This document shows positions 5,872-8,580 of a DNA stretch of 8,580 nucleotides, in pieces. The notes beneath the pieces were generated by a model. That model ran no database searches, had not been told where the DNA came from, and saw nothing but the letters and a program-made list of their open reading frames with translations. Origin of the DNA: Clostridiaceae bacterium (GTDB lineage Bacteria > Bacillota > Clostridia > Oscillospirales > Acutalibacteraceae); contig JAEDML010000047.1 of the NCBI GenBank assembly GCA_016303035.1, positions 1 to 8,580 of the forward strand, given 5' to 3'. The translations under genes were made by a program, and so were the position numbers. Every line of letters starts with the position of its first letter. Within the stretch, counting starts at the first letter, position 1.

Positions 5872-7161
5872 ATGAGCGATTATAAAATAGAAACAAAATG
5901 CGTGCAGGGGGGTTATACTCCCGGGAACGGAGAGCCGCGTCAAATCCCCATTATTCAAAGCACTACATTCAAGTATGCAACAGGCGAGGATATGGGTAAG
6001 CTGTTCGACCTTGAAGCTTCAGGATATTTTTATTCCCGCCTTCAAAACCCTACCTGCGATACCGTCGCCGCTAAAATAAACGAGCTTGAGGGCGGAACTG
6101 CGGCTATGCTTACCGGTTCGGGTCAGGCGGCGTCGTTTTACGCTGTCTTCAATATAGCATCCTGCGGCGACCATATCGTTTCGTCCTCCTCAATCTACGG
6201 CGGAACCTATAATCTTTTTGCCGTTACAATGAAGCGTATGGGGATTGATTTTACATTTGTCGATCCCGACTGCACTGCAGAGGAACTTAACGCCGCTTTC
6301 CGCCCCAATACCAAGGCGGTTTTCGGTGAGACGATTGCCAATCCCGCTCTTACCGTGCTCGATATAGAAAAATTCGCAGATGCCGCGCACGCTCACGGTG
6401 TACCGCTGATAATCGACAATACATTCGCAACGCCTATCAACTGCCGCCCGTTTGAATGGGGAGCGGATATAGTTACCCATTCCACAACCAAGTATATGGA
6501 CGGTCACGGTGCGGCGGTAGGCGGTTGCATAGTAGATTCGGGAAAGTTTGACTGGACAAAATATCCTGATAAATATCCGGGACTGTGCACGCCGGACGAA
6601 AGCTATCACGGCGTTACCTATACCGAGCGCTTCGGACTTGAGGGTGCCTACATAACCAAAGCCACAGCACAGCTTATGCGAGACTTCGGCTCTGTACAGT
6701 CGCCGCAAAGCGCGTTTATTCTCGGTTTGGGGCTTGAAAGTCTGCATATCAGAATGAGAAGACACTGCGAAAACGCTTTGGCGGTAGCACGCGCGCTTGA
6801 AAATGACGATAGGGTTACCTGGGTAAGCTACCCGGGGCTTGAATCGGATAAATACCATAAGCTTGCAAACAAGTATCTGCCGAACGGCAGCTGCGGAGTT
6901 GTAAGCTTCGGCGTAAAGGGCGGAAGACGCGCGGCAGAAACCTTTATGAAAAATCTTAAGCTTGCCGCTATTGAAACCCATGTGGCGGACGCCCGTACCT
7001 GCTGTTTGCATCCTGCAAGCACCACACACCGCCAGATGAACGATGAAGAGCTTGCTTCGGCAGGCGTTTCACCCGATCTTATCCGTTTTTCGTGCGGACT
7101 TGAAAATTCCGATGACCTTATAAGTGATATAAAGCAGGCGCTTGACTGCACGGAACTTTAA
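5872..7161 (+). CDS. metY: O-acetylhomoserine sulfhydrylase (O-acetylhomoserine aminocarboxypropyltransferase)
   Basis: This PLP enzyme of the Cys/Met-metabolism family joins O-acetylhomoserine with sulfide to give homocysteine, or with methanethiol to give methionine. The product is 429 residues, typical for MetY and longer than MetB/MetC (about 380-400), owing to the insertion around KYPGLCTPDESYHG that is characteristic of this subfamily. The chosen ATG (5872) has GGAG at 5861-5864, seven bases upstream. A more 5' in-frame ATG at 5842 has no ribosome binding site and sits five bases after the valS stop. The PLP Schiff-base lysine is Lys207 in STTKYMDGHG. Other family marks are YSRLQNPT near the N-terminus, LEGGTAAMLTGSGQAA, and the C-terminal FSCGLEN segment. 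metA follows after 18 bp and supplies its substrate, so the two act in sequence. No SAM riboswitch precedes it. Misassignment as cystathionine gamma-synthase is possible but unlikely given length and context. Confidence 0.95.
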   Translation: MSDYKIETKCVQGGYTPGNGEPRQIPIIQSTTFKYATGEDMGKLFDLEASGYFYSRLQNPTCDTVAAKINELEGGTAAMLTGSGQAASFYAVFNIASCGDHIVSSSSIYGGTYNLFAVTMKRMGIDFTFVDPDCTAEELNAAFRPNTKAVFGETIANPALTVLDIEKFADAAHAHGVPLIIDNTFATPINCRPFEWGADIVTHSTTKYMDGHGAAVGGCIVDSGKFDWTKYPDKYPGLCTPDESYHGVTYTERFGLEGAYITKATAQLMRDFGSVQSPQSAFILGLGLESLHIRMRRHCENALAVARALENDDRVTWVSYPGLESDKYHKLANKYLPNGSCGVVSFGVKGGRRAAETFMKNLKLAAIETHVADARTCCLHPASTTHRQMNDEELASAGVSPDLIRFSCGLENSDDLISDIKQALDCTEL

Positions 7162-7179
7162 TTTAGGAGCCGATTATAA

Positions 7180-8097
7180 ATGCCGATTCGCATACCTAAC
7201 GATTTGCCGGCGGTAAAAATACTGAATAACGAGAATATCTTTGTAATGACCGAAACAAGGGCTATTACGCAGGATATCCGTCCGCTTAAAATTTTACTTT
7301 TAAACCTGATGCCTAAAAAGATTGAGACCGAAACTCAGCTTTCACGGCTTCTCGGCAACTCGCCGCTTCAAGTGGACCTTGTGCTTATGCACACAAAAAG
7401 CCATATGTCAAAAAACACCTCAAAGGAGCATCTTCTTGCCTTTTACAATACATTTGACGATGTAAAGGATATGAACTTTGACGGTATGATTATTACCGGC
7501 GCGCCGGTTGAACAGCTCGACTTTGAACAGGTGGAATATTGGGATGAACTCTGTAAAATCATGGAATGGAGCAAAACCCATGTTCACAGCACTCTGCATA
7601 TCTGCTGGGGCGCGCAGGCAGGGCTTTACTACCATTACGGTATAAAGAAAATACCGCTGGGGAAAAAGCTCTTCGGAGTTTTCCCACACCGGGTTGATTA
7701 TAAGCGCTCAATCCTTTTCCGCGGTTTTGACGATGAATTTATGGCGCCCCATTCGCGTTATACCACGGTGGATATAAACGAGATAAAGGCAAAAAAGGAA
7801 TTAAAAATTTTAGCTTCCTCAAAGGAAGCCGGAGTATATGCGATAACCGCTGACAGCGGCAGACGGATTTTTATTACGGGGCATTCTGAGTATGACGGGG
7901 ACACGCTTTATAACGAGTATATCCGCGATATAAATGCAGGTCTTAACACGCCGATGCCTAAAAACTATTTTCCGAACGACGACCCTTCAAAGCCGCCGCT
8001 TGTAACATGGCGCGCACACGCAAATCTGCTTTTTTCAAACTGGCTTAACTACTTTGTATATCAGACAACGCCTTATGATATAAAGAAAATTAAATAG
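7180..8097 (+). CDS. metA: Homoserine O-acetyltransferase, MetA (HTS) family
   Basis: This enzyme activates homoserine by O-acylation, the first committed step of methionine synthesis. The 305-residue protein begins at ATG 7180 behind AGGAG (7165-7169) and aligns from its first residues (MPIRIP) with E. coli MetA, so it is complete. The catalytic residues are in place: nucleophile Cys142 in HICWGAQAG, His235 and Glu237 in TGHSEYD. LNLMPKKIETE (41-51) is also conserved. Although this is the fold of E. coli homoserine O-succinyltransferase, residue 111 is Glu (TGAPVEQLDF) where E. coli has Gly. In the well-studied Bacillus cereus enzyme Glu111 marks acetyl-CoA specificity. O-acetylhomoserine is also what the adjacent MetY requires, so the acetyl assignment has two independent supports. 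Automatic annotation may call it homoserine O-succinyltransferase. It is the last gene of the operon, followed by a strong terminator. Confidence 0.95.
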   Translation: MPIRIPNDLPAVKILNNENIFVMTETRAITQDIRPLKILLLNLMPKKIETETQLSRLLGNSPLQVDLVLMHTKSHMSKNTSKEHLLAFYNTFDDVKDMNFDGMIITGAPVEQLDFEQVEYWDELCKIMEWSKTHVHSTLHICWGAQAGLYYHYGIKKIPLGKKLFGVFPHRVDYKRSILFRGFDDEFMAPHSRYTTVDINEIKAKKELKILASSKEAGVYAITADSGRRIFITGHSEYDGDTLYNEYIRDINAGLNTPMPKNYFPNDDPSKPPLVTWRAHANLLFSNWLNYFVYQTTPYDIKKIK

Positions 8098-8110
8098 GAC
8101 TTTAATTGCC

Positions 8111-8145
8111 AAACCGCCGTGTAGCTTTGCTACACGGCGGTTTTC
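8111..8145. terminator. Rho-independent terminator after metA, possibly bidirectional
   Basis: A perfect 15-bp stem (8111-8125 with 8129-8143) with a TTT loop ends in TTTTC on the plus strand. Its GC core is CCGCCGTGTAGC. Because AAA precedes the stem, the reverse strand also ends in a short TTT, so it may also stop the convergent regulator gene whose stop codon lies 9 bp away. It starts 13 bp after the metA stop. Confidence 0.9.
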
Positions 8146-8153
8146 TGTAAATA

Positions 8154-8580
8154 TTAACGTCTTTCGGGCATATCCGATTTAGGCGAGCAACCGAATTTTT
8201 TTATATATGCGCGGTAAAAGGCAGAATAGTCGTTAAAACCGCATTCGCTGAAAATTTTTGTGGGATTACCGCCTGACTGTATGCGGCTGCGAATATAAAT
8301 CAAACGCTTCACGCTTATGTATTCCCAAACGGTAGTGCCCGTGGACTTTTTAAACATTCGGCAAAGCTGAGGCTTGCTTATATAAAACTTTTTGCACAGG
8401 CTGTCAAGCGTAATATCCGATGTAAGATTTGAGTTTATATACTGTATTATCTGCCTTTCGGTTGAGGGGTTTTCCGACTGCAGGTCGTTCTTTTTCTCAA
8501 AAGCGCGGCAAATTTCATTGAGAAGCGGAATGAGATTTGAGATAATCTGTATACGCTTGTCATTTGAATCGGATATTATA
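8154..8580 (-). CDS. AraC/XylS-family transcriptional regulator, C-terminal part (N-terminus off window)
   Basis: On the minus strand the frame is open from the window edge (first full codon at 8579-8577) to a TAA at 8156-8154, giving the last 141 residues. The segment from about residue 41 of the visible part is a complete AraC-type DNA-binding domain. The first helix-turn-helix is in TLDSLCKKFYISKPQLCRMF (57-76), then the linking helix VWEYISVKRL, and the second helix-turn-helix ends in the family signature IFSECGFNDYSAFYRAYIKKFGCSP (109-133). An ATG at 8357 lies inside the domain and is not the start. The N-terminal sensor domain, and therefore the effector, lies outside the window. The gene is convergent with metA, sharing a terminator region, so co-regulation with the methionine genes is not implied. 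Family assignment is confident; target and ligand are unknown. Confidence 0.9.
   Translation of the reverse strand, partial: IISDSNDKRIQIISNLIPLLNEICRAFEKKNDLQSENPSTERQIIQYINSNLTSDITLDSLCKKFYISKPQLCRMFKKSTGTTVWEYISVKRLIYIRSRIQSGGNPTKIFSECGFNDYSAFYRAYIKKFGCSPKSDMPERR

Noticed and set aside
6190..7029. 279-residue minus-strand ORF antisense to metY
   Set aside because: It overlaps a certain gene with complete PLP-enzyme motifs, has no protein family resemblance that I can see, and is explained by the codon bias of metY leaving the opposite strand open.

Overview
The window looks like ordinary chromosome of a low-to-mid GC Firmicute, most likely a Clostridia/Oscillospiraceae (Ruminococcaceae) relative. 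The reasons are strong GGAG-type ribosome binding sites, a TTG start, a ParC/GyrA-type subunit of the branch I associate with Clostridia, an acetyl-type MetA paired with MetY, and codon use that mixes AT-rich and GC-rich codons. No database search was possible, so the taxon is an inference.

Layout. Positions 1-757 hold two almost identical tandem copies (period 394 bp) of a free-standing four-helix-bundle (S23 / 23S rRNA intervening-sequence) protein gene. Copy 1 is cut by the window start and copy 2 is complete. Each copy ends in a short 14-bp iterated AT-rich motif. Directly downstream, 784-3024 encodes a 746-residue type IIA topoisomerase A subunit (ParC/GyrA family). A consensus-like promoter follows its stop codon immediately (3025-3053). 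It leads into a leader of about 140 nt with two predicted hairpins, then valS (3203-5836). valS is followed at short spacing by metY (5872-7161) and metA (7180-8097), with no internal promoter, terminator or riboswitch that I could see. A strong hairpin (8111-8144) ends this unit. The 3' part of a convergent AraC-family regulator gene lies on the minus strand (8154-8580) and runs off the window.

How the genes fit together. MetA carries the acetyl-CoA-type residue Glu111 and MetY is an O-acetylhomoserine sulfhydrylase. Together they form the direct sulfhydrylation route from homoserine to homocysteine, or to methionine if methanethiol is used. They appear to share a transcript with valyl-tRNA synthetase. 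Neither a T-box upstream of valS nor a SAM riboswitch upstream of metY is visible, so control may reside in the valS leader or elsewhere. The least ordinary parts are the tandem S23-type repeat pair next to the topoisomerase gene and the structured leader upstream of valS. I do not see a defence system, CRISPR array, transposase or any clearly new multi-gene system.
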